Shown: piece by piece, positions 36,961-49,763 of the stretch | How the letters are laid out: each line of letters starts with the position of its first letter | Position numbering within the stretch: the first letter of the stretch is position 1 | Assembly (NCBI GenBank): GCA_037074615.1 | Contig: CM073570.1 | Coordinates: 15,534,185 to 15,598,184, forward strand | From: Leucaena leucocephala | Taxonomy: Eukaryota; Streptophyta; Magnoliopsida; Fabales; Fabaceae | DNA: 64,000 bases | Reading direction: 5' to 3' | The notes under the pieces: generated by a model | Databases searched by the model: none | What the model saw: only the letters and a program-made list of their open reading frames with translations | What the model was told of the DNA's origin: nothing | Made by a program: the position numbers and the translations under genes

Positions 36961-38602
36961 GCTTATTATTTATATAATATAATGACAACACTATTATAGG
37001 AATAATTGTAATACAAGGTACATAATATTATTAAAATAAAAATGTTCATATTTATATAATATATAATTTTTTTATAAGTAAAAGTTTATACAGATTGGGT
37101 TCTAAAGTTCACTAGTTAGCACATATCTTTGAGTTCCAATAATATTTATAAAGATATTTAAATATTATTTATGAATAAAATTTTTATACTTGGAAAATAT
37201 TTATACCCAACCCTATATATTATGGATTAAAGTTTCAACAACTGAATCAAGTGTTTTTAGTATAACAAAGGACAAATGCCTAATATTTTTAATAAAGTTA
37301 ATTTTAATTAAAATTGACAATGATTAAATTTATATAGTCAGATAATTATATTAAAATTACAATACTAAATCCCAACAATTTTGGGACAAGAACTGAACCA
37401 ATTTTGTTCGCACTTAACAAATAATGTTTTCCGTCACTCAAAAAGATAGAAAAAGGATCAGTCTGAGTAATTTGGATTCATTAGTTTTTATATTTAAATA
37501 ATTTTTTTCATACTTGTTCGGCAAGATTATATGTTGATTTACTATTAGTATTTATAAATATAGATGTTTTTATTTATTATTATTCTTTTTAGTATTATTA
37601 TCCGCAACTTTTTCATTGCATTTATTTTACATTGAAATATCAACTATATCTCTACTTTTATAAAGAAACTCAACCCCCATAATTAAAATTTAAGAAAATT
37701 ATCTAAAGTCTCATCCTTTCTCCTTATCTTTAAATCCCAACAATCTCCTTTTTTATATGAAGTCTCAACAACTTCTTTTATTAAAATTAAATTTAATCAA
37801 CAATTAAGAAATAAATAAAAGGATAGAATAGCTAATTTATCCATCACACCCTGTAATTCATAAAAAAATATCAAAAAACAATATTCTTTTATTGTATATT
37901 GTACATTCAACAAATATTTTTTTTTAAAAAAAATCAAAATGGATCTAATCGGATTTCATTTATAAAAAAGAAAATATTCCCCACTCATTTTATTCCACTG
38001 CCATACATTCGGTAGATATCATTAACTAATTATAAAAGAAAAATATCATAAATTAATCTAGTGATCTAATGATTCAATTGATAAATTAAAAAAAGGAAAC
38101 ATCAAAATAGATATTTTTTTCCGATTTCATCATATATCAATTTATAAAAAATATTAGAATAGATATTCTCCAATTACATTGTTATTGTACATAAATTCAA
38201 AGTAGATATTTTCATATTTTATTCCAAAAAATTATCATAATCTATAAACAAAGACGATGACGAATGGAACGTGATTACTAAAATATCACAAAAAATGAAT
38301 TTAAACAGCCAACATATAGACGTTGGAAATGAAAGGAGGGATTACAGCTATTCAACATGCTTCCTTTTAGAAAAATGATCTAAAATAGGAAAAGAATAGT
38401 GATTAGGATGAGAAGAAGGAAGCCAAGAGGAAGTAAAAAAAGGGTCTCCAACGTAAGGCATTGGAGTGAACCAAAGAGAGTTACAAATGATAAAAAAATT
38501 ATCTTCATATCAAGCTCTTTATTTTAGTTGTAATCACTTGGCAGCCTCCTATGAATGCTACTTGAAACCTCTGCTATTAGTAACATATGGATATATAAAA
38601 TA

Positions 38603-39272
38603 GTAGGGGTATTCACAATATCTATAGCCCGGTCTGTCTGGTTAAGCCTGCAAAAAAATCGTCTGATCTGGCCCTAAAAAAGTTGCACAAAATATATTTG
38701 GGCTGGGCTCGACCCTATATATATTTATTATTTTTTTAAATTTTTTTCTTAACTTATTTTATTTGTAATTTTACACTTTTCACTTTAGCTAACAACTCTC
38801 CTTGTTCATTTTTAAAATATTAAACATAACTTTTATATTTATGTAGATATCAAAATTGCTCCTCTGCTTTACTTGCTAAATATTCGATTTTTTGTGTTAT
38901 AATAACACTATAAATATTCAACATCTACATATTTTAATATTTCTTTTTTATATATACAATAGACTTTGAGACTTTAATTATTATCTTTTTGTTACCTTAT
39001 TCTTAGTGAATTATATATATTATTTAACTCTTGAAAATATAAATATGATATTATTTTATAAGTTCATGATGACAGATTTTTTTCTCACAATATGACCAGA
39101 ATATTACAATTTGGGCATGCTCAGCCCGCCCATACCCAGCCTATCTATACCCAACCCGAAATAGTTAGGGCTTTTACCAGATAGATCGGGCATCGGGCTG
39201 CATCCATACTTTTTTCGGGCAGGATACTGGGTAAGGGCTGCCTTACCCAGCCCTACCTATACACACCCTTAT
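38603..39272. mobile_element. hAT-like non-autonomous element
   Basis: Left end TAGGGGTATTCAC and right end TACACACCCTTATA are roughly inverted. Subterminal GGGCTGGGCTCG and CAGCCCGCCCATACCCAGCC blocks are inverted GC-rich islands around an AT-rich core. This pattern is common in plant hAT-derived elements. No transposase frame. Confidence 0.5.
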
Positions 39273-39489
39273 AAAATAGATAATAGGATTATATAGTACT
39301 CAAATAGAATATAGTAATCAAATAGTCTATTGATTGATAAATCTAACAAAAAGACCAAAAATAGAACATGGTAATCAAATCTCTAAAGGAAACAAAAAAA
39401 AAACAATGGGAAAAAAATCTAAGAATGTAGAAGCAAATATCTCGTCACAATTTTCAACATAATATATTATAAGATATGCTATTTTAACT

Positions 39490-39960
39490 ATTATAGACAT
39501 ATTTAGATAAGAGTTTAAAAAGAGGTTTATAAAAAAAAATTTAAACAATTTTTAAAAATTGACTTTTAAAAAAAATCTATAAAAAATATATTTTTAAATA
39601 GATAAGTGTTTAAATAGTTATTATTAAAAAAATTATAATTAAAAAATTATCATAAATAATATAATTTTATTAAAAATAGGAGATTAGATAGAGAGGAAAG
39701 AGGAAAGAGGAAAAAGGGTGAAAAAGAGAGATGAGAGAATGTGTAAGAAAAAATAAAGATAAAATAGCAATTATATAATTCATAAGTTCTTTTATTATTT
39801 TAAAAATTATTTCTAACAACTTATTTAAAAGTATATTTTTAAACCATAATTTAGTCTAAATTTTTTTTAAATAAATATAATTATTTATTTTAAAAATTTT
39901 TTAAACTAAAATTTGAGTTAAATTTTTTTTTAAAATTAAAGTTGGATAACTTTTCTAACA
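39490..39960 (+). repeat. MITE family 1, copy 4
   Basis: Begins TATTTAGATAAGAGTTTA and shares with copy 3 the GA-rich core (about 39675-39745), the GTGTAAGAAAAAATAAAGATAAAATAG block and the TTTTAAACTAAAATTTGAG right arm. Confidence 0.6.
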
Positions 39961-42448
39961 CCTATATTTCTCGGCTTTCCAAGAATATGTCAAATCTATG
40001 ATATAACACAAAATCAAAGAATAAAAATGTAAGATCTTAGAAGAAAAATCTCACCATTGTTTAAATAAAAATTGAAAACTTAATCACCCTTTAAGAAAAG
40101 ACAAAGCGATAATGACGACACTCTTGACAGAATCAAAGAGATGAGATAGTTGGGAGTTAAAGGATGGGAAGTGTAATCAAAGAAAAAATAATTTAGAGAT
40201 TCAGAGAGTTATTGACCAGGATGACAGAAAGAGATGAGTAGGGGATAAATGAAATGCTCAACCTTTTTATCACACTATGCTTGAAGCAGAGGACTTGAAT
40301 GAGATTGGGAAACATAGAGATCAAAATATTAGAGAAAGATGGACGGATACGTCTTCTCTTAGGGATTCGAAGAGGGTATAATTAATAAGACTGGATGCAA
40401 GAAATATGAGATTTAAAAAATAAATTTTATTCATAAATGTAGTGGAATAAATATGAAATTTCAAAAAAAAAATCCCATGATAAATGCAATAGTTAGCATA
40501 TCTATGAAGATTCAAGTTCATTAAAATAATATAATACAATTATTAAGATATAATCAAATATGTATTTTTGTAATTAATAAGGATTGAGTATAATAAATAT
40601 AAAATTTGAAAATAAAATCTCTGGATAAATGCATTATGATAAATATGAAAATTGCAAAAATAAATTTCTTCATAAGTGCAACAATAACAAAAATATTTGG
40701 AAATACTATCATAAATATAAAAAATGGCAGACTTTGAAAAGAGAGAAGATAGATGATAAAATAATGGAGATAGAAATTAATTTATATTAAATTAAGAATT
40801 AAAACCCCTTAAAAAATACAAGAATAAGCACAACCATTTAAATTCATATTCAATCTATCACATTAAACCACTCAATTAAAAACCCTCATAAATGTAATTG
40901 TTAGTTCCAACAAAAAACCATTATCACTAACTAACAAATATGGACCAATCAAAATCAAAAGCGATGATGATTAGGATGGTGATTAGATGATTAGGTGGAC
41001 CAATTAAATCCTTGCTACACAATTGAGATAATTATAAAAAAACTTATATGTTATTTTTTTTGCCAAAAAAAAACATATATGCCTATCTTATGCGAGCAAA
41101 TTGTCTCAACAAAGAATAATTGCACACTCAAAAATAGAGGACACTCTCCCCAATCCCTTTAATAGATAAATGCAAGATTTCATGAACTCATCATATGCTA
41201 AACCAAACCTTTTCAGATAAAAAAATCCGCAAGAAAGTACTTCAGACATAGCTAAACAAATTGAATATTTTTGATCATATGAACTATGCACGATCGTTTT
41301 GACCTCAAACGTTATTTTGGCAAATGCACCATTGTACTCCAAAAATGTTAGTAGGATCAATCAAACTATGACTCATATTGGTGTTGTCATATGAACCGGA
41401 TCATACCAGGAACTGGCCATAATTTTGATCCGAATCACCCTAGAACCAGCCAAAAAGTGAATTGGTAAAGAACTAGTCAGAACCGATTTTAATTTTATTT
41501 TATTTCTCAATAACAACAAAACTACGTTATTTTGTGTTTTTGTTTGTCTTTTGGTAAGTTTTTCTTTAGTGTTATATATATTTGATGATTTATTTATGGT
41601 TCTTATTAGTCATGACAACTTGTATTAGTTTGGTTTGATAATTAATTTGGCATATTTGGTTATTTTGGCATTTTATGATCAACAATAAATACTTTTATTG
41701 CAATGTTAGTATGATTGACTACATGCATGTTCTATTGATAATTATTGTCTCAAATATTTTTAAAATTTCATACATATTTTTTAAATTATATTAATTTAAT
41801 TAAACTAATCTGATTATGTAAAAGCCAATCATTGATCCTTGAAACCGAGTCTTCATACCGGATCCCATTATGTAAACATTGTCTCAGATTAACAAAAGTA
41901 TAATGTTATTAACAACTTGTCAGAGCCACAAAAAGCTCCATTGCATCAAAATTCTTTTCTAAAATTTATGAATGTTTCTCACTAATATGATGTTAGTCTT
42001 GGCATGATGCTGCTATACCTGCTAGCAGTACTTCTTTCTGTGGAGTGTTTGCAGAGGCAAATATCATGAGAGGATAATAATGTTAGAATTCAAATTGATG
42101 AAGAGAAGATGCTAATAAAATTGCAAGATAAAAATAAAAACTAGGAAAGTATTACTTAAGTGCATCCAAAGTCGTGCAATAGATCAACCATCATTCTGTC
42201 AATGGAAGCTTTGTGGTTCAAACTTCAAATCCTTTTGCTTCTTATAAAACAAAGATCGACCCTTACAGTACCGAATAAGTGAGAGAGCAACATATACTTG
42301 GACATACATGTCTCTTCTGATAAATGATGTAGTCCAAGGACCGAGGCATGTGGGTAAAACATTTTTATAAAATTCCTCAAAAACATAAATATCCTCGTGG
42401 ATAAAGGCATGTAGGTACAAATGAGGTTGTTTCTTTAGAATTCTTCAC

Positions 42449-42540
42449 TCAAGGATCAGAGGATGGAGGCGTTGAACTGACATCAAATGTTAGTGAATAT
42501 TGTGCATAAAGAAAAGGCTTCTGAGGCAACACTAACTCTT
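42449..42540 (-). pseudogene. frame-shifted remnant of gene A's C-terminal tail
   Basis: Just past gene A's stop, a different frame reads EQELVLPQKPFLYAQ and then about 18 more residues to a TGA at 42449-42451. This matches the LELPQKPYLYAQ block found earlier in gene A's own tail and the corresponding second block in gene C. Gene A's tail was therefore longer, and a small indel near 42540-42550 truncated it. Confidence 0.6.
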
Positions 42541-45500
42541 GCTCCTCTCTTCAAGCATCTCCATAGCTTTGATCATTGAAGGATGACTGCTTGACTCGGA
42601 TCGCCGTGTTGAACTTGAATGATTATTATCATCAGCTGTAGGTAAATCTTGTGCATATAGGTAAGGCTTTTGAGGCAATTCTAAATCTTTTTCATCTCCC
42701 TCGAGCATCTCCACGACTTTGGTCATTGAAGGACGATCGCCAGGCTTGGTTTGAATGCACCACAACCCAACGATCATCATTTTCCTTGCCACTTTCATTT
42801 CTTCCTCTGTTGCCTCTGCTATGCTGATTTCGTTTCCTTCATTTAGTTGATCATGAACCCAAAAAGGAAAGTAAAATTGACTTGAATGTTCAGTCAGCAC
42901 ATTCAAATTCTTCCTTCTACCAGCCATCTCCATTAATAACATCCCAAAACTATACACATCAGCTTTGTAAGAAACTCTACCCACATTTTGGTAGAAGAGT
43001 TCAGGAGCCATGTATCCTATAGTTCCCCTTGCTGCTGTAAGAGACACAATGCTATCATTTGTAGGATAGAGTTTAGCAAGGCCGAAATCAGAAACTTTCG
43101 GGATGAAGTTGTCATCGAGAAGGATGTTGTGCGGCTTTATATCAAAATGTAGAATTTGCATATCACATCCTTTGTGAAGATATTGAATACCACGAGCTAC
43201 TCCGAGAGAAATGTTATACAATTGATGAAGATTCAAGGATGATTGCTCATCATGATTAGGTTTAGAGAGAATATATTTGTCGAGCGATCCATGTTGCATG
43301 AATTCATATATAAGAGCACGCTTCGATCCTTCCACGCAATAACCGATGAGATGCACCACATTAACATGGTGGATTCTACCAAGTGTCGCAACTTCATTGA
43401 TGAAATCCTGACCATCGGCTTTGGCCTTATCCAACATCTTGACAGCCACATGACGACCACTTCGAAGTTGTCCTTTGAAAACAGAGCCATAGCCCCCTTT
43501 CCCAAGTCTTAAGTTAAACCCTTTTGTGATCTTCTTGATGTCTTTGTAGGAGTACCTTATAGGGATGATGTTGTTGTTGTCGCTTTGCAGAAAATCTTCT
43601 ATGCTGTCATACATTGATAAATGTCTTCGCCGACATTTATAGATCAAAAGGGCAATGACAAATGGAGGCCCCAAGACAAATCTAGGTCCAGTATAAAGAA
43701 CTGTTCATGAAAAATTAAAAGAGAATATAGATAATTAGTGCGTGCCCTTTGACTGAAACTAGTGTTGAATTTCTATTGTTTGCACTTTTACTCTTAAAAA
43801 TTAGATAATTTTCTTAAAGTCAAGGGATACCTAACAGAGTGAAGATGGTTATCGCATATTCTGCAAAACAGGGGAAACAAAAAGTGACGTGAGTTTCTCT
43901 TACGAGAAAGTGCTATGATTAATGTGAAAATAGTTAGTGCCACATTGAATAGGTTGTCAAGTTGTTATATTAGTATGAAGGCGAGTTCTTGACACTAGCT
44001 ATTCATTCACAACCTATAAACAATTATTTATATATCGTAATAAGAAAAAGAAAATAAAAACACACTACCATTCAAGAAAGATTTCTATGCCTATTATATG
44101 AGTAAATTGAACAATTAATTTTAATTTTAAATATTAAATATATTTATTATATTTATTAATTATTTTTTAAATAATAATTAAATAAGAGAGGGAGGGAGGG
44201 AGTTAAAGAAGATAATTATAGTATTTTATAAAAATTATCATATTAACTACTTAATTAGTTTTTTTAATATAATAAAATTAGTTAAATAGATTTTATATTA
44301 AGGATTATATAGATGAATATTTTTTTCTAGCTCTACTTATTAATTGCACATGATAAAATGGTTCTATTATGAGGTAATTATAATGCACATAATTAGTTAA
44401 GTAGGATATTATTGAAAAACTAATATATATTAATTATATATGATTAATTTAATTAATTTTTTAATTTATTTAAATTAGTTGTATAGGAGGAGGGAACCAA
44501 AAAGTTAAAAGTTATCATGAGATGCCTTACCCCCGCTAATTTCGCCAAGGCCTCCTGTAACGACACGTGATAAATTAGAAGGGACATGTGTTACACCAAT
44601 GAAAATAAAAAATTCACATAATAATAAAATGGTGTCCAAGAAAAAATAGAACATATATATTCCTTATAACTGAGAAAATATTAAATGCATGATGGTTTTG
44701 AACTAGTGATCACGAGTTTATAGTTTATATCGTCCATCATTTTTCTTTAGGAATTAAAAAAAAAAAAGGATAACATCCTCGTGAAGGAGGATCACATATT
44801 CTCATACACCTGGAAAATTATGATTTGTCAAGTAATTTGGGGAACAGATTAATGATAACTTAAAGTGATATAATTTATAAAAAAAAATACATAAATAGTT
44901 GAAAGTATAAAAATTAAAATGACGTCTTTGTATAAAGAAAAAAAAGTTTAGGAGGCAAATAAAAAAATAGAAAATATTATTTTTGTTAAAAAAGTGTAGT
45001 TATGGTGAGAACATGGGAGAGAATTTTTCTTCATTCCGCCATGGCAATTTAATGATTGCGATTGTTCACACTCAAATTCCTATAGGCTTTAGAGCTATTT
45101 ATTCATTTGGGGGGACTTTTTTTGTAAGTACCATGTTTCTGTAAAACCTCAAAGTAATTATAAATAATATTATATCTTTTGAAAGTAAATAATATTTAGT
45201 CTATTACTATTTAGAGCCTTTTTGAAAGTAAATAATATTTTATTGAGGGAAATTTAGTCTATTACTATTATATCTTGTATATTATTCATCCTTATCATAT
45301 TAATATTTTTCTAATCCTAAATATAAGATTTAATTTATAGTGTAATTATTAAATCTTATATTTAAGACTTAAAGAATACTAAATATTGTACAAAAATAAT
45401 ACTATCTTTTGTAAACATGCCAAACATGGTATTAGGAATCTCATTCCCATTACTTTATATATAATCCATTCAAACCAATACTAGATCTCTATGTGATTTT

Positions 45501-47057
45501 AAATATAGGATTAGATAACTAATTTATAGAAATTAAAAAAATTATTCAAGTTAATTATTTATAAAAGATGTGTGTTGATTTCAAAATACCCATTTTAATT
45601 ATTTACATTAGATATTATTTCCTTAATTGGAAAATCCTATTATTATATGTTATCAATAGGAAAAATTTAGTACACAAATTATAAATTTAGGAGATAAAAT
45701 AAATTAATTAAAATAATATATATATTTTTTGATATAATTAAAGTGATATATTTAAAATCAAAGTAAATTCCTGTGTTGGTAATTCTTACATCTAAAACTA
45801 GATGGAGTATAATGTAAAGTCATCATGATTCATGAGGCTTGACGTGGGGCCGGCTTAGATTAAATGTTAACTAAATATTTTGAACAAAACATTGAACATA
45901 TCTTTTTTATATACCTTTAATATATCTTTTATCGGTAGCATTTAATAATCTTCGTTTTTATTCTTGCATTGTAAAATTGAATATATTAATTCTTTTTCAT
46001 GGAGTAAAGTATATCTAGCATCCTAAATATTTTTCTAGATACTTCTAGCACCTAAAGTATTTTGTTGGTCATCTACTCCCTCAGTTGAAGTATTTTTCAG
46101 TTATGTAGAGTATATACGTATTGACAGATGGAATTAAATCGTTAGATGGACTTACCTGTAGAGATACAAAATGGTTGCTTATTTCCTTTACTGAAGAGGA
46201 AGATTGCTTATTCTCCAGAGTCAATTTAATGAACTTCAAGGTAAAAAACCAAAGAATCAATGAATGGACTTACCTTTTTGACAGCGTGGTTCCTTACCAC
46301 CGACATCGAGAATTATTTTGTAATAATGTCCATCATTGGGGCAGAAACTGTTCAGCCAAGAAAGCTCAAAGCCATAAACAAGCATACTGTGGATGTCTGT
46401 GCACGACCAAGACTGGTTGTTCTTCAGAACAGGCCACGAAGTCATATACATCACTTCTACACTGCAATCATCCTCTAACCCCACATCCCCTAGAGTTTTG
46501 CTGCCAACATTTACATACGAATATGAAGCTACAGAGCCATTTGAAGTTTTGAAGCAAGGAGCTGTGTCCACAAACGCACGGGAACCCACAGGGCGTTCAC
46601 ACCTTACGTATATCATCATCCTATTTATGTTCCATCCATGCCATAGCCAAGTTCCATCTTCATTAAATGCATAAATGGTGGAGATATATGGATCCTTTCT
46701 GCTAAAGTTGTAGTCTGTTAAAGAATATCCAGGAAGCGAAGAGGAACCCGACTCCAAAATATTAGAATCCCTCACTCGGATTGAGTAGTTCTCATAATCA
46801 ATGGACAAAACTCTGTATCTCGCAGATTGCAAGTACATTACCAGTTGGTTTTGCTCGCAAGATAGGTTGTACCTCTTGTCACCACACTCTTCTGGAGAGT
46901 TTTTTAGACGAAAAGGGCTGCTAACGTTGTGGTCTCCGCACAAGTTATAACAGTTGTGGTGTCCCTCGTGTGCCTTGCAAGTTGTGCAGAATAACATTAT
47001 CAGAAACAGAGCCACCACTAATTTTCCTGATGAAGAGCAACGCATGTTCCTTGTCAT
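42532..47057 (-). CDS. gene A: Lr10-type (LRK10L) receptor-like kinase
   Basis: Exons on the minus strand are 47057-46274, 43860-43831 (30 nt) and 43700-42532. Donors are GTAAGT and GTATCC, acceptors TTTTGCAG and GAACAG, and all junctions are phase 1; the product is 660 aa. It has a signal peptide (about 1-30), an Lr10-type Cys-rich ectodomain (CYNLCGDHNVSSPFR, CGDKRYNLSC, WSCTDIH...FELSWL), a membrane helix spanning the micro-exon junctions (about 262-293), and a kinase with GKGGYG loop, Lys359, HFD catalytic Asp458, DFG Asp476 and APE. HFD in place of HRD makes it a non-RD kinase, common among immune receptor kinases. Wheat Lr10 confers leaf-rust resistance; ligand and pathway here are unknown. 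It is head-to-head with gene B. The C-terminus is truncated by a frameshift. Intron 1 is 2.4 kb and contains a MITE. Confidence 0.87.
44115..44315. mobile_element. Stowaway-like MITE in intron 1 of gene A
   Basis: AT-rich element with a GAGGGAGGGAGGGAG core segment and AATTAGTTAAATAG/ATATTAAGGAT strings shared with the other small elements of the window (for example 63466-63688). It helps explain why this intron is longer than gene C's. Confidence 0.45.
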
Positions 47058-47422
47058 GATGATCTCAAAATGAAGAGTAATTAGTAATCCCAGCTCCTGA
47101 AAGGCATATAAAAGTCCTTGCAACTGTAATTTTTTCTATTGAAACTGACAGCAGCTTGGCAGCGCTGTCAAAAAAAAAACAAGAAGAAGAAGTTATTTCT
47201 TATCATCGAGAGGTTGCCTAGAAAGTGTTCTGAAGTTGACACTTGACAGCTTAACAGGACAGCCAATAATTCACAAAGGTGAGTGTTTATTGATGTAAGC
47301 AGATACATCATGTAAGGAAAACGTTGGGAAGCTACACTTGTTTCCAAAAATCTATTGGTTTCGTATATGAGAAGGGATTAGGAACTTGTTATCTCATCTT
47401 GCTACTTGGGGGAAGTCAAGAC
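47058..47422. promoter_or_regulatory. putative bidirectional promoter between genes A and B
   Basis: Only 365 bp separate the two divergent ATGs. Blocks shared with the C/D spacer include ACTGACAGCAGCTTGGCAGC, GAAGTTGACACTTGACAGCT, GCCAATAATTCACAAAG and TACATCA-GTAAGGAAAA. TTGAC cores (WRKY W-box-like) are clustered, and there is a CCAAT. A TATA-like ATATAAAA (plus-strand reading) lies about 50 bp from gene A's ATG and is kept in the C/D spacer and, slightly changed, upstream of gene E. Confidence 0.6.
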
Positions 47423-49586
47423 ATGGAAACTTTACCTGTAAACTCCTTCTTCTCTGTATGCTTTTTGCTAATTCTTGGGTTTTCAGAGTCTGTAGGAAGC
47501 TGGAATAATGGCTGTCCAGAACCTGAAACAACGTGTGGAAACTTGCTTGTTCGGTTTCCTTTCCGAGTAATAGGACGCCAACCGGCATATTGTGGCTACC
47601 CTGGGTTTGATTTACAATGTTCTTCTCCCAATCATTCTGTTCTTGAGCTCCCTGGGTCAGTCAAGCTCCATGTCAAACTTATTGACTACAAATCCCAAAC
47701 CATTCAGCTATATGATCCTTCTGGCTGCCTTTTAAAGCATGTCCGTAGCCTTACTATTCCTTCCCCTTTTCAATTCAGATCCTCGTATTTCAATGACTAC
47801 ACCTTTTTCAATTGCTCATCCCCAAAAGATACAGCATATTTTTCAAGGTGCCTTAGCAGCTCTACCTATTACGTGTATACCATTCCTTCTAGCTACTATA
47901 TCCGACAACTACTACCCTTGTTATTTTGCAGAAAAATGTTTAACATTTCATCCTTCCCATATGAAATTATTGAACATGATGACGCTACTCTTCAATTGAT
48001 GTGGTCTAATCCAATGTGCAAACATTGTGAATCAAATGGAAAAAGATGTGGATTCAAGAATAGTAATACTAGTTATGATACTACTGCATGTTTCGAGGTT
48101 CGCCACAAAGGTAATATGATCTCTTGCATCAAGACCTGCCCCACTTTTTCAATATTTATATCATTTAAGATAAACCCACCATACATTTGCATCCATGAAT
48201 ATGTTGATGATCACCTCTAATGAGCATAAGAAATCACATGAAGATATGCATTTCTTGTCTCGTGAAAAGCATCAGAGTTCCACATATGATGGTAAGTCAT
48301 AATTGGGTTAAATTCTCATATGAAGATGCTAATTAAGTTGATCAACCATGTTCATTTTCTTTTGCAGGCTTATCAAAAATGTTTGTAATTCCAGGTTAGC
48401 TCCAAGTCGAACTAGTTATTTTCTCCAAAAGGCCATTTGTAGATTTTGAAACTAAATCCGACCTCTGACATATGCAGGATCAATCCTAGGGTCACTTCTT
48501 CTAGTGGTTGCAATTCATTTTGTTCGCAAGTCTTACAAATCAAGGAAAGAAAGCCAGGCAATAATTGAGAAGTTTCTGAAAGATTATAGAGCTCTCAAGC
48601 CCACCAGATACTCTTATGCAGAAATCAAGAGGATTACCAATCAATTTGAAGTCAAGTTAGGGGAAGGATCTTTTGGTACCGTGTTCAAAGGAAACATTAC
48701 CTCTGAGATCAAAGTTGCGGTGAAGATCCTCACTAATTCTGAAGGGAATGGTGAAGAGTTCATCACTGAGGTTGGGACAATGGGCAAAATTCATCATGTC
48801 AACATTATTCGCTTAATGGGTTTCTGTGCTGATGGCTTTAGAAGAGCGCTGGTTTACGAATACTTTCCAAATGGTTCATTACAGAATTTCATAAATTCAC
48901 CAGATAATAGGCAAAACTCCATTGATTGGGAAAAGCTCCATGAAATTGCTCTAGGGATAGCCAAAGGAATTGAGTACCTTCATCAAGGGTGTGAGCAACG
49001 TATACTTCATTTTGACATCAAACCTCACAATGTTTTATTGGACGATGAATTCACTCCAAAAATATGTGACTTTGGGCTGGCTAAATTGTGCTCCAAAGAT
49101 CGAAGCATGGTGTCAATGACTAATGCTAGAGGAACTTTAGGTTACATTGCTCCAGAAGTATTCTCTCGAAATTTTGGAAATGTGTCTCATAAAGCAGATG
49201 TCTATAGTTTCGGAATGTTGCTACTAGAAGTAATAGGGGGGAGAAGGATCACACATGACATAAAAGAAAATGCTCCCCACATTTACTATCCTGAATGGAT
49301 CTATAATATTTTAGAAGAAAGGGAGGATGTAAGGATTCATATTGAGGAAGAAGATGATGCTAAAATTGCAAAAAAGTTGGGAACAGTAGGACTTTGGTGC
49401 ATTCAGTGGCATCCCATGGATCGACCATCAATGCAAGTAGCGGTTCAAATGTTAGAAGGAGAAGGAGACAAATTACCAATACCTCCTAATCCTTTTAATT
49501 CTGAAGGTACATCAACAAGAAAAAGGGCCAGCGTTCCTACAAGAAGTTTGATGCAAGGTTTAGAAATAATCCAAGAAGTAGAGTGA
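47423..49586 (+). CDS. gene B: GUB_WAK-type LRK10L-like receptor kinase
   Basis: Exons are 47423-48110, 48368-48394 (27 nt) and 48478-49586, all phase 1; the product is 607 aa. It has a signal peptide (about 1-25) and a GUB_WAK_bind-like ectodomain (CPEPETTCG, VRFPFRV, CGYPGFDLQC, IDYKSQTIQLYDPSGC). A WAK_assoc-like C-terminal part (WSNPMCKHCESNGKRCGF) follows, then a membrane span around 238-256 and a kinase with GEGSFG, Lys321, HFD Asp418, DFG Asp436 and APE. It is a non-RD kinase. The same ectodomain type occurs in ATL20/21/22 RING proteins and Lr10-like kinases. It is divergent from gene A and sister to gene D. Ligand unknown. Confidence 0.88.
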
Positions 49587-49725
49587 CAGTCAATAATGGT
49601 TGCTTTTTGTTGTGTGGTGTTCTGTCATTGTATATGTATGTTGTTTGAGCCTCGTGTCTTGAGCATATGGAAGAATGCAATATGTAAAATATATATCTAT
49701 GCCTTCTTTGACATTCCATTATGTA

Positions 49726-49763
<38 letters not shown>

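Larger units (their letters stand above)
36961..42448. other. intergenic, AT-rich, transposon remnants
   Basis: No gene supported. Contains a hAT-like element (38603-39272), MITE family 1 copy 4 (39490-39960) and a short repeat with inverted GAACCGG/CCGGATC-type ends (about 41390-41880). The remainder is simple AT-rich sequence. Confidence 0.5.

Noticed and set aside
46121..46552. 143-codon plus-strand open frame
   Set aside because: It is antisense to the gene A ectodomain exon, which has a clear family match and splice sites.
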